A stretch of 64,000 bases of DNA. Origin: Paenibacillus borealis. GTDB lineage: Bacteria > Bacillota > Bacilli > Paenibacillales > Paenibacillaceae. This document shows, in pieces, positions 1 to 11,612 of this stretch. The stretch spans positions 1,984,001-2,048,000 of the forward strand of contig NZ_CP009285.1 in assembly GCF_000758665.1 (NCBI RefSeq), in the 5' to 3' direction. Under the pieces are notes generated by a model that ran no database searches, had not been told where the DNA came from, and saw only the letters and a list, made by a program, of their open reading frames with translations. Within the stretch, counting starts at the first letter, position 1. Each line of letters begins with the position of its first letter. The position numbers and the translations under genes are program-made.

Positions 1-24
1 GACTCACAGAACAGGAGAGATAAG

Positions 25-1311
25 ATGAGCGAACGTCTGCCCTGTCAAACTCCGGGCTGTCAAGCGACCATTCTTCCTGCAACGGCGCTGAGAACAGGCG
101 GAATCTGCATGCCATGTCATCAGAGGAAGCTTGTGCTTGCGGAGAAGGCATATATTGAGCAAAACCGCAAAGAGGTCAATTTGTACGCAGGTGTAGAGGA
201 TCCGGTTGAGATCCTTAAAATCATGCATCAGCCGCGGAAATACAACCCGCTTATTCAAGAAGTGTCCTATCCGAAGACCGCGCAGGAGCTGTACCATCAG
301 CTGACGGAGAGCGGGCGGGAGCGGCTGGAGACTTATGCGATTGCATTGATGGAAGAGGAGGACTGGGACCAGGCGGAAGCCATTCTATTGTCGCTGGTCT
401 GTTTCACAGACACCCGGATCGGACGGGGGCTGGAGCAGCTCTTCCGCAAAGGCAAATATTATCCTGCGATTCTCTACAAAGACGCTGGAGCCGAAATCCG
501 GGATAGGCTAATTGAGCTGGTGGAGTGTGATCCGGCAAATCGTAATCATTTGTTGCTTGCGCTGGCCTGGACTTACGATGAAGAGGTAGTTAGGCTGTTC
601 GCGAAATGGAGGCAGTCCCCGCCGGAGTGGGCCTCAGAGTTATACCAGGCGCCGGAAACCTATGCTCACGAAGCGGGCTGGGAATTAGATGCCGGGGGCG
701 GGAAGAGGCTGCTGTTTCACCCGGAGTGTTATCATTTCAAAGTGCACAGGGATGAGAATAAGGGAGCATCCACGGCTCATACCGCCGTAATGGCTCTGCA
801 GACAGGAACCCAATCCTGCCCATGGTGCGGAAGTGAACTGACCGTCTTATTTGATTACGATTTGCAGAATTCATTAGTTCAGTTTATGCAGCTTCCCGGC
901 CGGCGATTGAGAATTGCCGCTTGTATGCACTGTAATTGTTACGGCACTGTATTTATGAAAGCAGATCTGGACGGCGGTTATGAATGGAGTGAATATAATA
1001 TTGTTCCTGACTACCTGCCGGATAACGAAGGAGAGTTAGAAGAACCGGTATGGCATTCTATGCAGCTGTCGGAACATCCGGCGGGCAGCTATGAAAGTGC
1101 ACATTGGACGCTTGAGGCGCCGGCATCACAGATCGGGGGGCATCCGTCCTGGATCCAGGATGCGGATTATCCCGCATGCCCCGGTTGCTCAGAGACGATG
1201 AAGTTTGTCGCGCAGATGGATATGGAACAAGCAGAAGACAGCGAGGGAATCTATTATGCATTTCTGTGCAGGGATTGCCTGATTACAGCTGTGAATTATC
1301 AGCAGACTTAG
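25..1311 (+). CDS. Zinc-ribbon protein of unknown function, DUF1963-like C-terminus
   Basis: A 428-residue soluble protein with no signal peptide or membrane segment. It carries three cysteine modules that look like zinc ribbons: Cys7/Cys12 with Cys28/Cys31 at the N-terminus, Cys265/Cys268 with Cys300/Cys303, and Cys385/Cys388 with Cys415/Cys418 at the end. The layout of the last 170 residues, with aromatic strands between CxxC pairs, recalls the YwqG/DUF1963 group, but I cannot confirm this by eye. The start ATG has an AGGAGAG site 7 nt upstream. It is followed by a terminator and a convergent gene, so it is probably the last gene of its transcript. The function is not recognised; the middle 180 residues have an alpha-helical, repeat-like character. 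Confidence 0.85.
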   Translation: MSERLPCQTPGCQATILPATALRTGGICMPCHQRKLVLAEKAYIEQNRKEVNLYAGVEDPVEILKIMHQPRKYNPLIQEVSYPKTAQELYHQLTESGRERLETYAIALMEEEDWDQAEAILLSLVCFTDTRIGRGLEQLFRKGKYYPAILYKDAGAEIRDRLIELVECDPANRNHLLLALAWTYDEEVVRLFAKWRQSPPEWASELYQAPETYAHEAGWELDAGGGKRLLFHPECYHFKVHRDENKGASTAHTAVMALQTGTQSCPWCGSELTVLFDYDLQNSLVQFMQLPGRRLRIAACMHCNCYGTVFMKADLDGGYEWSEYNIVPDYLPDNEGELEEPVWHSMQLSEHPAGSYESAHWTLEAPASQIGGHPSWIQDADYPACPGCSETMKFVAQMDMEQAEDSEGIYYAFLCRDCLITAVNYQQT

Positions 1312-1340
1312 ATGGATTACTAAATATCTATGCAGCAGCA

Positions 1341-1383
1341 TCAAAGAGCAGGGAGGCCAGGAATAGGCCTCACTGCTCTTTGA
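1341..1383. terminator. Bidirectional terminator hairpin
   Basis: An inverted repeat with arms TCAAAGAGCAG and CTGCTCTTTGA continues into GGAGGCC/GGCCTCA, giving about 18 paired positions with one mismatch. It lies between two convergent genes, with T-rich sequence on the plus side and A-rich sequence on the other. Confidence 0.85.
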
Positions 1384-1397
1384 TTTAACTTACAGAT

Positions 1398-2597
1398 TTA
1401 TTTATACAGATAGTCTCTGGTCAGCGGAAGTGTGTTGTTGACGCCCTTCGTGATTACAAACTGATGGAGATTCGTGATGCCGGCGGTGAAGTTTGCAGCA
1501 CAGGCATTTAAATATAAGCGCCACATCCGGATGAACCTTTCATCAAATTGTTCGCGTACGGATTCAAGATTTGCCTCGAAGTTGTGGACCCATAACTGCA
1601 GCGTTCTATGATAATGCAGCCGGAGATTCTCCAGATCATTGATCCGGAAATTATGCCGGGACATGTGATCCACTAATTCACGGATGGAGGGAATGTAGCC
1701 GCCCGGGAAAATGTATTTCATCAAAAAATCGTTGCCCTCCGTTTCAACAAGGCCGGTAATGCAGTGAAGCAGGGCTGCTCCGCCTTCTGTCAGCAGCTTA
1801 TCCACTTCATCCATAAATACCGGAATGTTAACCCGGCCGACATGCTCAAGCATTCCGACGCTGACGACCCGGTCAAAGCTCAGCTCTTTCTTGCTTAATT
1901 CCCGGTAATCAACAAGCTGCACATCCACCTGGCCTGTCAGCCCTTCTTCTTCGATCCGTTGCTTCGCCTTCTTATATTGTTCTTCACTGAGTGTAATGCC
2001 CAGTGCCTGAACCTGATATAATTTCGCCGCTTCGATAATCAGATAACCCCAGCCGCAGCCGATATCAAGCAGCTTTTGTCCGGGCTGCAGGCTCAACTTT
2101 TTCAAAGTATGATGAATTTTGTTTAACTGAGCCTCGTATAAAGTATCCCCCGGTGTCTTAAAATAGGCACAGGAATAACTCATCGTTTCATCGAGCCAAA
2201 GCCTGTAAAACTCATTTCCGAGATCATAATGATAGGATATGTCCGCTTTTGATTTTTTCGCAGAATTTCCCTTGAGCTTAGACAGATTCGTCAGCAGCTT
2301 ACTCCGGTTCAGAAAGCTCTCCTTGTTGTTGAAAGCAGACTCTATAATCTTCTCCAGATTGCCTTCGATGATCAGCGTTCCGTCCATGTAAGCTTCTGCA
2401 AAAGCATTCATCGCACTGCTTAGCACTTCGCTCTTATTCAGTGGCTTATGGAAGGTCAGTCGGAATAGGGGAGCAGTTGGAGCAGTTCCTTCATTAAATT
2501 GTTCCGTAGTGCCATCCCAGAAGGTCACCGTAAAGGGATCGGATGAGATGTTTTTTAATATTTTTTTATAGATAGATTTCTCCAAGGGTATATTCAA
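1398..2597 (-). CDS. cfa: Cyclopropane-fatty-acyl-phospholipid synthase
   Basis: A 399-residue SAM-dependent enzyme that methylenates double bonds of phospholipid acyl chains in the membrane. The SAM-binding motif I reads LLDIGCGWGYL, preceded by the family's YHYDLGNEFYRLWLD stretch and followed by GMLEHVG and FIFPGGYIPS-type elements. Length and motif order match the Cfa/CmaS family. The start is a TTG with a GAAGGGA site 6-7 nt upstream in the minus-strand sense. It stands alone, divergent from the hybrid kinase operon across about 190 nt and convergent with the zinc-ribbon gene. A fatty-acid or mycolic-type methyltransferase of the same family is the only realistic alternative. Confidence 0.92.
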   Translation of the reverse strand: MNIPLEKSIYKKILKNISSDPFTVTFWDGTTEQFNEGTAPTAPLFRLTFHKPLNKSEVLSSAMNAFAEAYMDGTLIIEGNLEKIIESAFNNKESFLNRSKLLTNLSKLKGNSAKKSKADISYHYDLGNEFYRLWLDETMSYSCAYFKTPGDTLYEAQLNKIHHTLKKLSLQPGQKLLDIGCGWGYLIIEAAKLYQVQALGITLSEEQYKKAKQRIEEEGLTGQVDVQLVDYRELSKKELSFDRVVSVGMLEHVGRVNIPVFMDEVDKLLTEGGAALLHCITGLVETEGNDFLMKYIFPGGYIPSIRELVDHMSRHNFRINDLENLRLHYHRTLQLWVHNFEANLESVREQFDERFIRMWRLYLNACAANFTAGITNLHQFVITKGVNNTLPLTRDYLYK

Positions 2598-2786
2598 GGA
2601 AGTCCCTTCTTTACTGGGAATGTAGGTTGATTAGCCATAGTCTGGTCAAAATGCCGGGAAAAATACATCGGGCAGGTGACAAAAGATGATGAAATCCGAG
2701 TTTCGCTGTTTCGAATTATGGGTATATAAGCTATATTTTCGAAATATAAACGTATGCAAGCCACAAGTTGGAAAGTGAGGGTCCTC

Positions 2787-4436
2787 ATGGATTTTCCAGT
2801 CAACATCCTGCTCGTAGACGATCACCCGGAAAATTTGCTTGCCATTGAGGCTGTTCTCTCCGGAGAACCTTATCATCTTTTTAGGGCATATTCCGGGATT
2901 GAGGCATTGCGCTGTTTATTGGAAGAAGAATTCGCCGTCATTGTTATGGATGTGCAAATGCCGGGAATGGACGGGCTAGAGACGGCCCGCCTCATCCGGA
3001 CGCGGGAGAAGAACAATTACGTACCCATCATCTTTATGACAGCATTCAGCAACACCATGGAGGATATCTTCGCCGGCTATTCCGTCGGCGCCATGGATTA
3101 TATGACGAAGCCCTTCATTCCGCAACTTTTCAAATCCAAAATCGAGGGTTACGTCAGCATGTATGAAGCTAACAAAACCCTGCAGATCCAAAGCGAAATG
3201 CTTAAGAAGCAAGCGAAGCAGATGGAGAAAACGAATCAGGAGCTGAGAGAGGCTAAGGAAGCGGCGGAGATTGCATCACGTGTGAAATCGGAATTTCTGG
3301 CCATGATGAGTCATGAAATCCGGACTCCGCTGAATGGGATCATCGGCATGTCTGATCTGCTGCTCGCCTCCGGTTTGCCGGAAGAATATTCTGAGATGGC
3401 AGGGATTATCCACACAAGCAGCAATGCGCTTCTGTCGGTCATCAATCCTATTCTCGATTATTCCAAAATTGAATCCGGAAAGATGGAAGTGGAGGAGGCT
3501 CCGTTCTCCCTTCAAGACTGCCTGATAGAAACGATTGATTTGTTTACAGCCAAAACCAGGGAACGGAAGCTGGAAATGGTGGTGATCATTGATCCTTCGG
3601 TGCCGCGTTATTTAACGGGAGATATGAACCGCCTCCGTCAGGTCCTGAATAATCTGGTGGGCAATGCAGTGAAATTCACCCATGAAGGCAGTATATACAT
3701 AATGGTTAACAAGCTGTCGGAACAGGCGAATGCGCTTACGCTTGAATTTACAATTAAAGATACGGGGATTGGAATTCCCCCGGAGAAGATAAATGAACTG
3801 TTTCAGCCCTTCTCCCAGCTGGATGCCTCTACCACACGCAAGTTCGGAGGCACCGGGCTTGGATTATCGATCAGCAAATCCTTAGTGGAGCTAATGGGCG
3901 GCAACATCCGGGTAGAGCCGTCGAATGAACCCGGCGCCACCTTTATTTTTACAATTGTTGTCAAGACAGACAGGAGTATAGAGCTTCACCGGCCTCCGGA
4001 TGAGACCGGCCGGAAGCCGGTGAAGCTGGAAATTGCGGACAACAGCGGTGTGCTGGCACCGGTACGTATCCTGGTCGCGGAAGATGATAACGTAAGCCGG
4101 AGGCTGATGCAGCAAATGCTGGGAGTACTCGGCTTCTCCGCCGATTTGGCCGGGAACGGAACAGAGCTGCGGGCAGCTGTGGAACATACATCGTATGATC
4201 TGCTATTCCTTGATCTCCGGATACCCTGCAGAGAGGGCTGGGGAGCTGTACAAGCAATGAAATCGGAGGGTAAGGACAAGCAGCCTGTGATCATTGGCAT
4301 GACGGCCGATTTCTCGAAGGAAATCATGAAGCAGTGCTTGATCTCGGGCGTGGATGATTTCATCGCCAGACCTGTACGCATGGATGTTATGGAACAAATC
4401 ATTCACAAAAATGTGCTGGATAAGGGGCAGGGTTGA
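2787..4436 (+). CDS. Hybrid sensor histidine kinase, REC-HisKA-HATPase-REC
   Basis: A 549-residue cytoplasmic hybrid kinase without transmembrane segments. Order: receiver domain 1 (acidic DDH near residue 9, phospho-acceptor Asp55 in [10 protein letters not shown]), a short coiled coil, HisKA with His176 in [11 protein letters not shown], HATPase_c with N box and G boxes DTGIGIP and GGTGLGLS, then receiver 2 with Asp476 in LFLDLRIP. I chose the ATG at 2787 because a GAGGGT site sits just upstream and the receiver fold begins at once; an upstream in-frame ATG at 2754 lacks a site. The stop is 4 nt before the next kinase, so the two are certainly co-transcribed. With a receiver at the N-terminus, its input probably comes from another kinase in a phosphorelay. 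Confidence 0.93.
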   Translation: MDFPVNILLVDDHPENLLAIEAVLSGEPYHLFRAYSGIEALRCLLEEEFAVIVMDVQMPGMDGLETARLIRTREKNNYVPIIFMTAFSNTMEDIFAGYSVGAMDYMTKPFIPQLFKSKIEGYVSMYEANKTLQIQSEMLKKQAKQMEKTNQELREAKEAAEIASRVKSEFLAMMSHEIRTPLNGIIGMSDLLLASGLPEEYSEMAGIIHTSSNALLSVINPILDYSKIESGKMEVEEAPFSLQDCLIETIDLFTAKTRERKLEMVVIIDPSVPRYLTGDMNRLRQVLNNLVGNAVKFTHEGSIYIMVNKLSEQANALTLEFTIKDTGIGIPPEKINELFQPFSQLDASTTRKFGGTGLGLSISKSLVELMGGNIRVEPSNEPGATFIFTIVVKTDRSIELHRPPDETGRKPVKLEIADNSGVLAPVRILVAEDDNVSRRLMQQMLGVLGFSADLAGNGTELRAAVEHTSYDLLFLDLRIPCREGWGAVQAMKSEGKDKQPVIIGMTADFSKEIMKQCLISGVDDFIARPVRMDVMEQIIHKNVLDKGQG

Positions 4437-4440
4437 TACT

Positions 4441-7400
4441 ATGAGCGATCACAACCAAATCAAAGAGATAAACGGGGATCAGATTGACGCCGGCGAATTG
4501 CTCAACGCCTTAATGGCGATGAAGAAAGGGAACTTTTCCCATAGAATGCCTTATGACCGCACAGGTATGGCCGGTAAGGTTGCAGATACCTTTAACGAGA
4601 TCATGGACATTCAGGAAAGCCTGGTGACTGAAGTCCAGACAGTAGCCAGGGTAGTAGGTAAAGAAGGTAATCTCTCGAGAAGGTTCGTGCAGAAGAATCT
4701 GGGCGGAGCCTGGGAGACGATTACCGATTCGCTGAACGGTATGGTCATTGACCTGATACAACCGACCAGCGAAATGGTCCGGGTGATTAACGCAGTAGCC
4801 AAAGGCGATCTGTCCCAGAAGGTGGAGCTGGAGATCGAAGGACGGCCGCTCACCGGTGAATTCCAGCGGACGGCCAGCAATATTAATATGATGGTGAATC
4901 AGCTCAGCACGTTTGCCTCTGAGGTTACACGTGTGGCGCGCGAGGTCGGTACGGAAGGCATTCTGGGCGGCCAGGCAGATGTCAAAGGGGTATCGGGTAC
5001 CTGGAAGGACTTAACCGACAGCGTGAATTACATGGCGACTAACCTTACGGATCAGGTGCGTAATATTGCGGCGGTAACGACTGCTGTGGCGAACGGTGAT
5101 CTGTCGAAGCAAATTACAGTTAATGCACGGGGCGAAATCCTTGAGCTGAAGAATACGATTAACACGATGGTGGATCAGCTCTCTATGTTCTCTTCCGAGG
5201 TTACACGTGTAGCACGTGAGGTCGGTACGGAAGGTAAACTTGGCGGGCAGGCGGACGTGAAGGATGTATCCGGCACATGGCGGGATTTAACCGAAAGCGT
5301 AAACTACATGGCCTCCAACCTGACCAACCAGGTGCGTAACATCGCGGTTGTGACCACAGCCGTCGCAAACGGCGATCTGTCGAAGAAGATTACCGCCGAT
5401 GTCCAGGGCGAAATCCTGGAGCTCAAGAACACCATTAACACGATGGTGGATCAGCTGTCGACGTTTGCCTCCGAGGTTACCCGGATGGCGCGTGAGGTAG
5501 GTACGGAAGGGATCCTTGGCGGACAGGCCGATGTCAAAGGCGTATCCGGTACCTGGCGGGATTTGACGGAAAGCGTAAACTACATGGCTTCTAACTTAAC
5601 CAACCAGGTGCGCAATATTGCTGAAGTGACAACCGCTGTCGCTAAGGGCGACTTATCGAAGACGATAACCGTTGATGCGAAAGGCGAAATCCTCCAGTTG
5701 AAGAGCACCATCAATATCATGGTGGACCAGCTCAGCAACTTCGCCTCCGAGGTAACGCGTGTAGCGCGGGAGGTTTCTACAGAAGGCATTCTCGGCGGTC
5801 AGGCGGATGTGAAGGGAGTATCCGGCACCTGGAAGGATCTAACGGACAGCGTTAACTTTATGGCCGGTACCCTGACCGATCAGGTGCGTAATATCGCCGA
5901 AGTGACGACGGCGGTTGCCAAAGGAGATTTGTCCAAGCAGATCACGGTGAATGCGACCGGAGAAATCCTTGAGCTGAAGAATACGATTAACACGATGGTG
6001 GATCAGCTCTCTACCTTCGCTTCCGAGGTTACGCGTGTGGCGCGTGAGGTAGGTACCGAAGGTATGCTGGGCGGACAAGCGCAGGTGAAGGGTGTTGCGG
6101 GTACCTGGCGGGATTTAACCGAGAGTGTAAACTATATGGCCTCGAACTTGACTAACCAGGTGCGTAACATTGCCGTTGTGACGACGGCGGTAGCGAATGG
6201 TGATCTGTCCAAGAAAATCACAGCCGATGTCCAAGGCGAAATCCTGGAGCTGAAGAATACGATCAATACGATGGTGGACCAGCTCTCGATGTTCTCCTCT
6301 GAGGTTACGCGTGTGGCACGCGAGGTAGGTACAGACGGCAAACTGGGCGGGCAGGCGCAGGTGAAAGGCGTCGGCGGAACCTGGAAGGATCTGACCGAAG
6401 GCGTTAATAATATGGCCCGGAATCTGACCGACCAGGTGCGGAATATTGCAGATGTTACGACGGCGGTAGCCAAAGGGGATCTGTCCAAGAAGATTACGGT
6501 AGATGTAAAAGGCGAAATTCTTGAACTGAAGAATACGATCAACACTATGGTGGACCAGCTGTCGATCTTCGCCTCCGAGGTTACGCGTGTAGCACGCGAG
6601 GTCGGAACGGATGGTAAGCTCGGCGCGCAGGCGGAAGTTAAGGATGTTTCCGGGACCTGGAAGGATCTGACCGATACAGTTAACTACATGGCCAGTAACC
6701 TGACCATTCAGATGCGCAACATTGCCGGTGTTACGACCGCGGTAGCGAACGGCGATCTGTCCAAGAAGATTACAGTAGATGTGAAAGGCGAACTGCTCGA
6801 GCTGAAGAATACGATTAATACGATGGTGGATCAGCTGAATTCATTCGCTTCCGAGGTTACGCGGGTTGCGCGCGAGGTTGGTACAGACGGTAAGTTGGGC
6901 GGACAAGCCCAGGTGCGCGGCGTCGGGGGGATCTGGAAGGATCTGACCGATAACGTTAACATTATGGCGACCAATCTGACGGATCAGGTGCGCGGGATCG
7001 CCAAGGTTGTGACCGCGGTAGCGAACGGTAACCTGAAGCAGAAACTGACCGTGGAAGCTAAAGGTGAAATCGCCGAGCTGACCGATACGATTAATAATAT
7101 GATCGAGACGCTGGCTACCTTCGCCGACCAGGTGACCACTGTGGCGCGGGAGGTAGGCGCCGAAGGGAAGCTGGGCGGACAAGCCAGTGTGCCTGGAGCA
7201 GCAGGTACGTGGCGTGATCTGACCGACAACGTTAACTACATGGCGAGCACGCTTACCACGCAGGTGCGTGCCATTACCAACGTTGCAACGGCGGTGACGA
7301 ACGGCGATTTGTCACGGGCAATCGACGTATCTGCCTCCGGTGAAGTCGCGACGCTCAAGGATAATATTAACGAAATGATCCGGAACCTGAAGGAAACGAC

Positions 7401-10149
7401 CCGCATCAATACAGAGCAGGACTGGCTCAAGACCAATCTGGCCAAGTTCTCCAGAATGCTGCAGGGCCAAAGAGATCTGTATGCAGTGAGCCGCATGATC
7501 CTGTCCGAGCTGGCTCCGCTTGTATCTATGCAGCATGGTGTCTTCTACATCAATGAACCATCCGGCGGGGAGGCGGTCTTGAAGCTGTTCGCCAGCTATG
7601 CTTACCAGAGCCGCAAGCATCTGGCGAATGAATTCCGGGCCGGGCAAGGGCTGGTAGGCCAGTGTCTAATCGAGAAACAGCGGATTCTGCTAACCAATGT
7701 GCCGGGCGACTATGTTGTGATTTCGTCCGCATTGGGAGAAGCTACCCCGCTTAATATTATTTTGCTGCCGATTATTTTCGAAGATCAGGTGCTGGCGATA
7801 CTGGAACTGGCTACCTTCCGTCCTTACAGTGATATCGACATTGCCTTCCTGGACCAGCTAACGGAATCCATCGGCATCGTGATCAACACCATGCAGGCGA
7901 ACCAGCGTACGGAGGAATTGCTGATCCAATCCCAGTCCCTCACCGAGGAGCTCCAGAAGCAGCAGATGGAGCTGCGGAATACGAACGACGAGCTTGAGGA
8001 TAAAGCGAAGCTGCTTGTGCTGCAGAAGGCGGAAGTGGAGAGCAAGAACCACGAGGTAGAGGTAGCCAAGCGTTATCTGGAGGAGAAAGCGGAACAGCTT
8101 GCCCTCACGTCCAAGTACAAATCCGAGTTTCTGGCCAACATGTCGCATGAGCTGCGTACTCCGCTGAATTCCCTGCTTCTCCTGGCAGAACAGCTGGCCG
8201 AGAACCCGGATGAGAATCTTCATGAGATTCAGGTGAAGTTCGCGAAGACGATTCAGGATTCTGGACTCGAATTGCTTAACCTTATCAACGATATTCTGGA
8301 TCTGTCCAAAATCGAATCGGGCACGATTACGCCGGATTACAGCGAGGTATCTTTGACAGAGCTGACAGACGGGCTTGACCGTACCTTCCGCCATATGGTG
8401 GATGCCAAGAAGCTCGACTACCGGATCATCATTGATTCCGGTGTGCCGGCCAGAATAGCAACAGATTTCAAACGGCTGCAGCAAATTCTGAAGAACCTGC
8501 TCTCCAACGCCTTTAAGTTCACGGAGCAAGGGCAGATCATGCTGCAGATCCGGAAGGCGGGCGAGGGCTGGCATCCGGATAATGAATCGCTGACGCGGGC
8601 CAAAACGGTGATCTGCTTCTCCGTGAGCGATACGGGAATCGGCATTCCGCATGAGAAACAGCAGATTATCTTCGAAGCCTTCCAGCAGGCGGACGGGAGT
8701 ACGAACCGGGAATATGGCGGGACAGGTCTGGGTCTTGCCATATCCCGCGAGATCGCCGAGATGTTAGGCGGAGAAATCACCTTGTACAGTGAAGCGGGCA
8801 AGGGGAGCGTATTTAATCTGTACCTGCCTACGGAAGCGGAGTTCACGGAACCGGAGATCCCCAAGGCACATGTTCCGGAAGTGATTGATATCACCCCTTC
8901 CAAACGCAGAAGTAATCTGGCCAAGCCGGCTGATGACATGTTCATTGACGACCGGGATCAGATCGTGCCGGGAGACCGTGTATTCCTGATTATTGAGGAT
9001 GACCAGAAGTTCAATGAAATTATTCTCGGTCTGCTCCATAAAAAAGGAATCAAAGCGGTGATTACCTCCAGCGGCTGGGATGTGCTGGAGCTCGTTCATA
9101 AGTACCAGCCGATAGCTATCACGCTTGATCTGCATCTAGGCGGGGACACTGACGGCTGGCTGGTGCTGGAGCAGCTGAAGAACGATATCGGGATTCGGCA
9201 TATTCCGGTTTGTGTGATGACAGTTGACGAGGACGAGGTGCTTCTGTTACAGAGGGGAGCACATGATTATTTCCGGAAACCGGTGACCAATGAGGAGCTG
9301 GAGAATGCGCTCGACCGTCTGAATCAATTCACGGACAAGAAATCCAGAAATCTGCTGGTGGCCGTCCAGGATGAGCAGGAGCGCAAACAAGTCGCCGAGC
9401 TGCTAAGCAACACTGATCTCAGCATCACTGCAGTGGACACGGGACGCAAAGCTTTGAACCAGATCAACACCAAAGAATTCGATTGTATCGTACTGGACAG
9501 CGGCCTGCCGGATATGAATCTCATCCGGTTTATCCGGGATATGTACAAGAACGCCAAGAACAAAAGGGTTCCTGTCCTGGTTCACATGAGCAAGAAGCTG
9601 ACACCGGCTGAAGAAGGCGAGTGGGATGAGCTGGTCAAAATGGCGGTGCTCAAAGAGGTGAAATCGAATCTCCAGCTGATTGATGAAACAACCCTCTTCC
9701 TGCACCGCAGGGTGGAGAACCTGCCGTCCGATTCAAGAGACAAGCTGGTTAAGCTGCATCAGTCGGATGAAATGATTGAGTCTAAAAAAGTGCTTGTAGT
9801 GGATGATGATATCCGGAACATCTTCGCACTCACTTCCATTCTGGAACGTCATCAGATGAAAGTCATCCCTGCGGAGAACGGCCAGGATGCCATCACTCTT
9901 CTGGAACAGACACCGGACATCGAAATTGTCCTGATGGATATCATGATGCCGGGGATGGACGGCTACGAAACGACCCGTGCCATCCGGCTCAAGCCGGAAT
10001 TCAAGGACCTCCCCATTCTTGCGCTGACGGCGAAAGCGATGAAGGGAGACCGGGAGCTGTGCCTCGAAGCAGGCTGCTCGGATTACATTACCAAACCGGT
10101 CAACAGTGCGCAGCTGCTATCAATGATGCGTACATGGCTGGATAAATAA
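4441..10149 (+). CDS. Giant cytoplasmic hybrid histidine kinase with poly-HAMP array, GAF and three receivers
   Basis: A 1902-residue protein with no membrane segment. Residues about 15-160 are a divergent HAMP-like lead-in. Nine regular 92-residue units follow (residues 163-990), each with two HAMP-like helices-linker elements marked TxVAREVG and GDLS. Then come a GAF domain (about 1015-1160), a Glu/Gln-rich coiled coil, HisKA with His1236 in [11 protein letters not shown], HATPase_c with DTGIGIP and GGTGLGL, and three receiver domains. The probable phospho-acceptors are Asp1563, Asp1686 (weaker, in VLDSGLPD) and Asp1833 ([10 protein letters not shown]). The architecture resembles fungal group III (Nik1/Os-1-type) osmosensing kinases and their bacterial relatives. 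The start at 4441 has an AGGGGCAGGG site and lies 4 nt after the preceding kinase. The signal is unknown. Confidence 0.93.
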   Translation: MSDHNQIKEINGDQIDAGELLNALMAMKKGNFSHRMPYDRTGMAGKVADTFNEIMDIQESLVTEVQTVARVVGKEGNLSRRFVQKNLGGAWETITDSLNGMVIDLIQPTSEMVRVINAVAKGDLSQKVELEIEGRPLTGEFQRTASNINMMVNQLSTFASEVTRVAREVGTEGILGGQADVKGVSGTWKDLTDSVNYMATNLTDQVRNIAAVTTAVANGDLSKQITVNARGEILELKNTINTMVDQLSMFSSEVTRVAREVGTEGKLGGQADVKDVSGTWRDLTESVNYMASNLTNQVRNIAVVTTAVANGDLSKKITADVQGEILELKNTINTMVDQLSTFASEVTRMAREVGTEGILGGQADVKGVSGTWRDLTESVNYMASNLTNQVRNIAEVTTAVAKGDLSKTITVDAKGEILQLKSTINIMVDQLSNFASEVTRVAREVSTEGILGGQADVKGVSGTWKDLTDSVNFMAGTLTDQVRNIAEVTTAVAKGDLSKQITVNATGEILELKNTINTMVDQLSTFASEVTRVAREVGTEGMLGGQAQVKGVAGTWRDLTESVNYMASNLTNQVRNIAVVTTAVANGDLSKKITADVQGEILELKNTINTMVDQLSMFSSEVTRVAREVGTDGKLGGQAQVKGVGGTWKDLTEGVNNMARNLTDQVRNIADVTTAVAKGDLSKKITVDVKGEILELKNTINTMVDQLSIFASEVTRVAREVGTDGKLGAQAEVKDVSGTWKDLTDTVNYMASNLTIQMRNIAGVTTAVANGDLSKKITVDVKGELLELKNTINTMVDQLNSFASEVTRVAREVGTDGKLGGQAQVRGVGGIWKDLTDNVNIMATNLTDQVRGIAKVVTAVANGNLKQKLTVEAKGEIAELTDTINNMIETLATFADQVTTVAREVGAEGKLGGQASVPGAAGTWRDLTDNVNYMASTLTTQVRAITNVATAVTNGDLSRAIDVSASGEVATLKDNINEMIRNLKETTRINTEQDWLKTNLAKFSRMLQGQRDLYAVSRMILSELAPLVSMQHGVFYINEPSGGEAVLKLFASYAYQSRKHLANEFRAGQGLVGQCLIEKQRILLTNVPGDYVVISSALGEATPLNIILLPIIFEDQVLAILELATFRPYSDIDIAFLDQLTESIGIVINTMQANQRTEELLIQSQSLTEELQKQQMELRNTNDELEDKAKLLVLQKAEVESKNHEVEVAKRYLEEKAEQLALTSKYKSEFLANMSHELRTPLNSLLLLAEQLAENPDENLHEIQVKFAKTIQDSGLELLNLINDILDLSKIESGTITPDYSEVSLTELTDGLDRTFRHMVDAKKLDYRIIIDSGVPARIATDFKRLQQILKNLLSNAFKFTEQGQIMLQIRKAGEGWHPDNESLTRAKTVICFSVSDTGIGIPHEKQQIIFEAFQQADGSTNREYGGTGLGLAISREIAEMLGGEITLYSEAGKGSVFNLYLPTEAEFTEPEIPKAHVPEVIDITPSKRRSNLAKPADDMFIDDRDQIVPGDRVFLIIEDDQKFNEIILGLLHKKGIKAVITSSGWDVLELVHKYQPIAITLDLHLGGDTDGWLVLEQLKNDIGIRHIPVCVMTVDEDEVLLLQRGAHDYFRKPVTNEELENALDRLNQFTDKKSRNLLVAVQDEQERKQVAELLSNTDLSITAVDTGRKALNQINTKEFDCIVLDSGLPDMNLIRFIRDMYKNAKNKRVPVLVHMSKKLTPAEEGEWDELVKMAVLKEVKSNLQLIDETTLFLHRRVENLPSDSRDKLVKLHQSDEMIESKKVLVVDDDIRNIFALTSILERHQMKVIPAENGQDAITLLEQTPDIEIVLMDIMMPGMDGYETTRAIRLKPEFKDLPILALTAKAMKGDRELCLEAGCSDYITKPVNSAQLLSMMRTWLDK
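4927..7410 (+). repeat. Nine tandem 276-bp in-frame units coding HAMP-type repeats
   Basis: Units begin at 4927, 5203 and every 276 bp after that, each starting with codons for TRVAREVG or a close variant. The protein units are highly alike. The stretch from [11 protein letters not shown] to the end of [11 protein letters not shown] is identical in units 3 and 6 of the full series, which suggests recent internal duplication or conversion. The array length may differ between strains. Confidence 0.9.
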
Positions 10150-10177
10150 GAGATCATAAGAATAAGTGATTTACTGG

Positions 10178-10216
10178 CACCCCAAACCACTCCGCATAAG
10201 CGGAAGGCTTGGGGTG
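10178..10216 (+). terminator. Terminator after the hybrid kinase operon
   Basis: Arms CACCCCAA and TTGGGGTG enclose a smaller TCCGC/GCGGA hairpin, with a T-containing tail. It sits 28 nt after the stop codon of the poly-HAMP kinase. Confidence 0.8.
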
Positions 10217-10331
10217 TTCTGTTATATATAATGTATATTTTAAAATTAAAATAAATATGGATTTACTCTATTTTTTAAGCAGGAAAATATAAACATATAT
10301 TGAATACATCAAGCAAAGAGGGAGGATGGAA

Positions 10332-11543
10332 ATGGGATACAGTGAAAATCAGTTGCGGTCGTCATTAGCCCCGGCAGTTTCTAGCATTCTGAACAGTCAT
10401 TATCACTCTGTAATCATGAAAAACCCCCAATTCGCCTGGTTCATAGAGACGCATAAGGAATTATTAGATGCTACCTTCACTATGACCTTAATGTCTATAA
10501 TAGAAGCATTGTTCCTGGGTTCTTCTGATTATGAGCAGTACCTGCACACACAGGAGCAAGAGGGGTTTGCGCAAGGGGTCTATACTGCAGAGATATTTGG
10601 TGACCATTTTGATATCCTGCTTGAAATGAGCAAGGACCTGAACTTAACCGCCCAGAATAGGATGTTCGGAATCATTGAAGAGCTCGTGGATGATCCGGCG
10701 AACCGCCTGTTTTTCTATAACCGGCTGATGGAATCCAACTGGACCCGGTTTACCGGCTTTGCCCAGGGGTATTTGTCTAATAAAAACCAGCAGATCGACA
10801 ATCTGCATGAACAAAAAATCGCGGTGATGGGACAGATGGCCGCAGGCATGGCACATGAGATCCGTAATCCGCTGGCCTCGATCAAAGGCTTCGCCCAGCT
10901 TGTGAATAATAGGCTGAAAGAGCCTGAGATCAAAGCTAATGAACTGCGTGCCTATATGGATATTACAATTAAAGAAATCGATACGCTGAACGGCTTAGTC
11001 ACGGACTTCCTGATGCTGTCGCGGAAAGGGGATAGTGCGAAGAACAGCGGTGCAGTTTTTAATGTGATCGAGGTTATACATAGAGTGAACAACATTGTGA
11101 ATCAGCTCATACTTAGTGACGATATTATTCTGGCCGTGGATTATTCCGATGATACGATATTAACATTTGGCAGCGCCTCACAGCTGGAGCAGGTCTTCCT
11201 GAATATTTTGAAGAATAGCATTGATTCCTTTACAGCCTGCAAAGGCCGGATAGATCTTACAGTTACCACCGCCGCTGAGACAAACGAAATTATGCTGATC
11301 TTCCAAGACAATGGCGAAGGGATATCGCCGGATAAATTGAAGCGGATCTTCGACCCGTTCTTTACCACCAAACAAAAAGGGACAGGCATCGGATTGTCTA
11401 TCTGTAAACAATTAATTGAAATGTACGGCGGGCGGATCAGGGTGGATTCAGAGCTTCAGGCAGGAACCAGCGTGAGGGTTACTTTGCCCTGGGTGTGTGA
11501 ACCGAATGAGCTTGTAGAGGGCGGTTTGCTGAATGCTCAATAG
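10332..11543 (+). CDS. Soluble sensor histidine kinase
   Basis: A 403-residue kinase with no membrane segment. The first 160 residues are an all-helical input domain that I do not recognise. Next come HisKA with His175 in MAHEIRNPLASIKGF and HATPase_c with DNGEGI and GTGIGLSICKQL. The kinase core belongs to the NtrB/KinA-KinD class used in sporulation phosphorelays, and no response regulator is adjacent, so an orphan kinase feeding a phosphorelay is plausible but inferred. I chose the ATG at 10332 because GGAGG lies 7 nt upstream; the ATG at 10326 overlaps that site. An AT-rich region of about 180 nt precedes the gene and probably holds its promoter. Confidence 0.9.
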   Translation: MGYSENQLRSSLAPAVSSILNSHYHSVIMKNPQFAWFIETHKELLDATFTMTLMSIIEALFLGSSDYEQYLHTQEQEGFAQGVYTAEIFGDHFDILLEMSKDLNLTAQNRMFGIIEELVDDPANRLFFYNRLMESNWTRFTGFAQGYLSNKNQQIDNLHEQKIAVMGQMAAGMAHEIRNPLASIKGFAQLVNNRLKEPEIKANELRAYMDITIKEIDTLNGLVTDFLMLSRKGDSAKNSGAVFNVIEVIHRVNNIVNQLILSDDIILAVDYSDDTILTFGSASQLEQVFLNILKNSIDSFTACKGRIDLTVTTAAETNEIMLIFQDNGEGISPDKLKRIFDPFFTTKQKGTGIGLSICKQLIEMYGGRIRVDSELQAGTSVRVTLPWVCEPNELVEGGLLNAQ

Positions 11544-11612
11544 GCAGCTTTGGTGTTTTGACGTACACTAGAACGATAGAGTTAGTATGAACTGGGCTGC
11601 GGGGTGAGTAGA

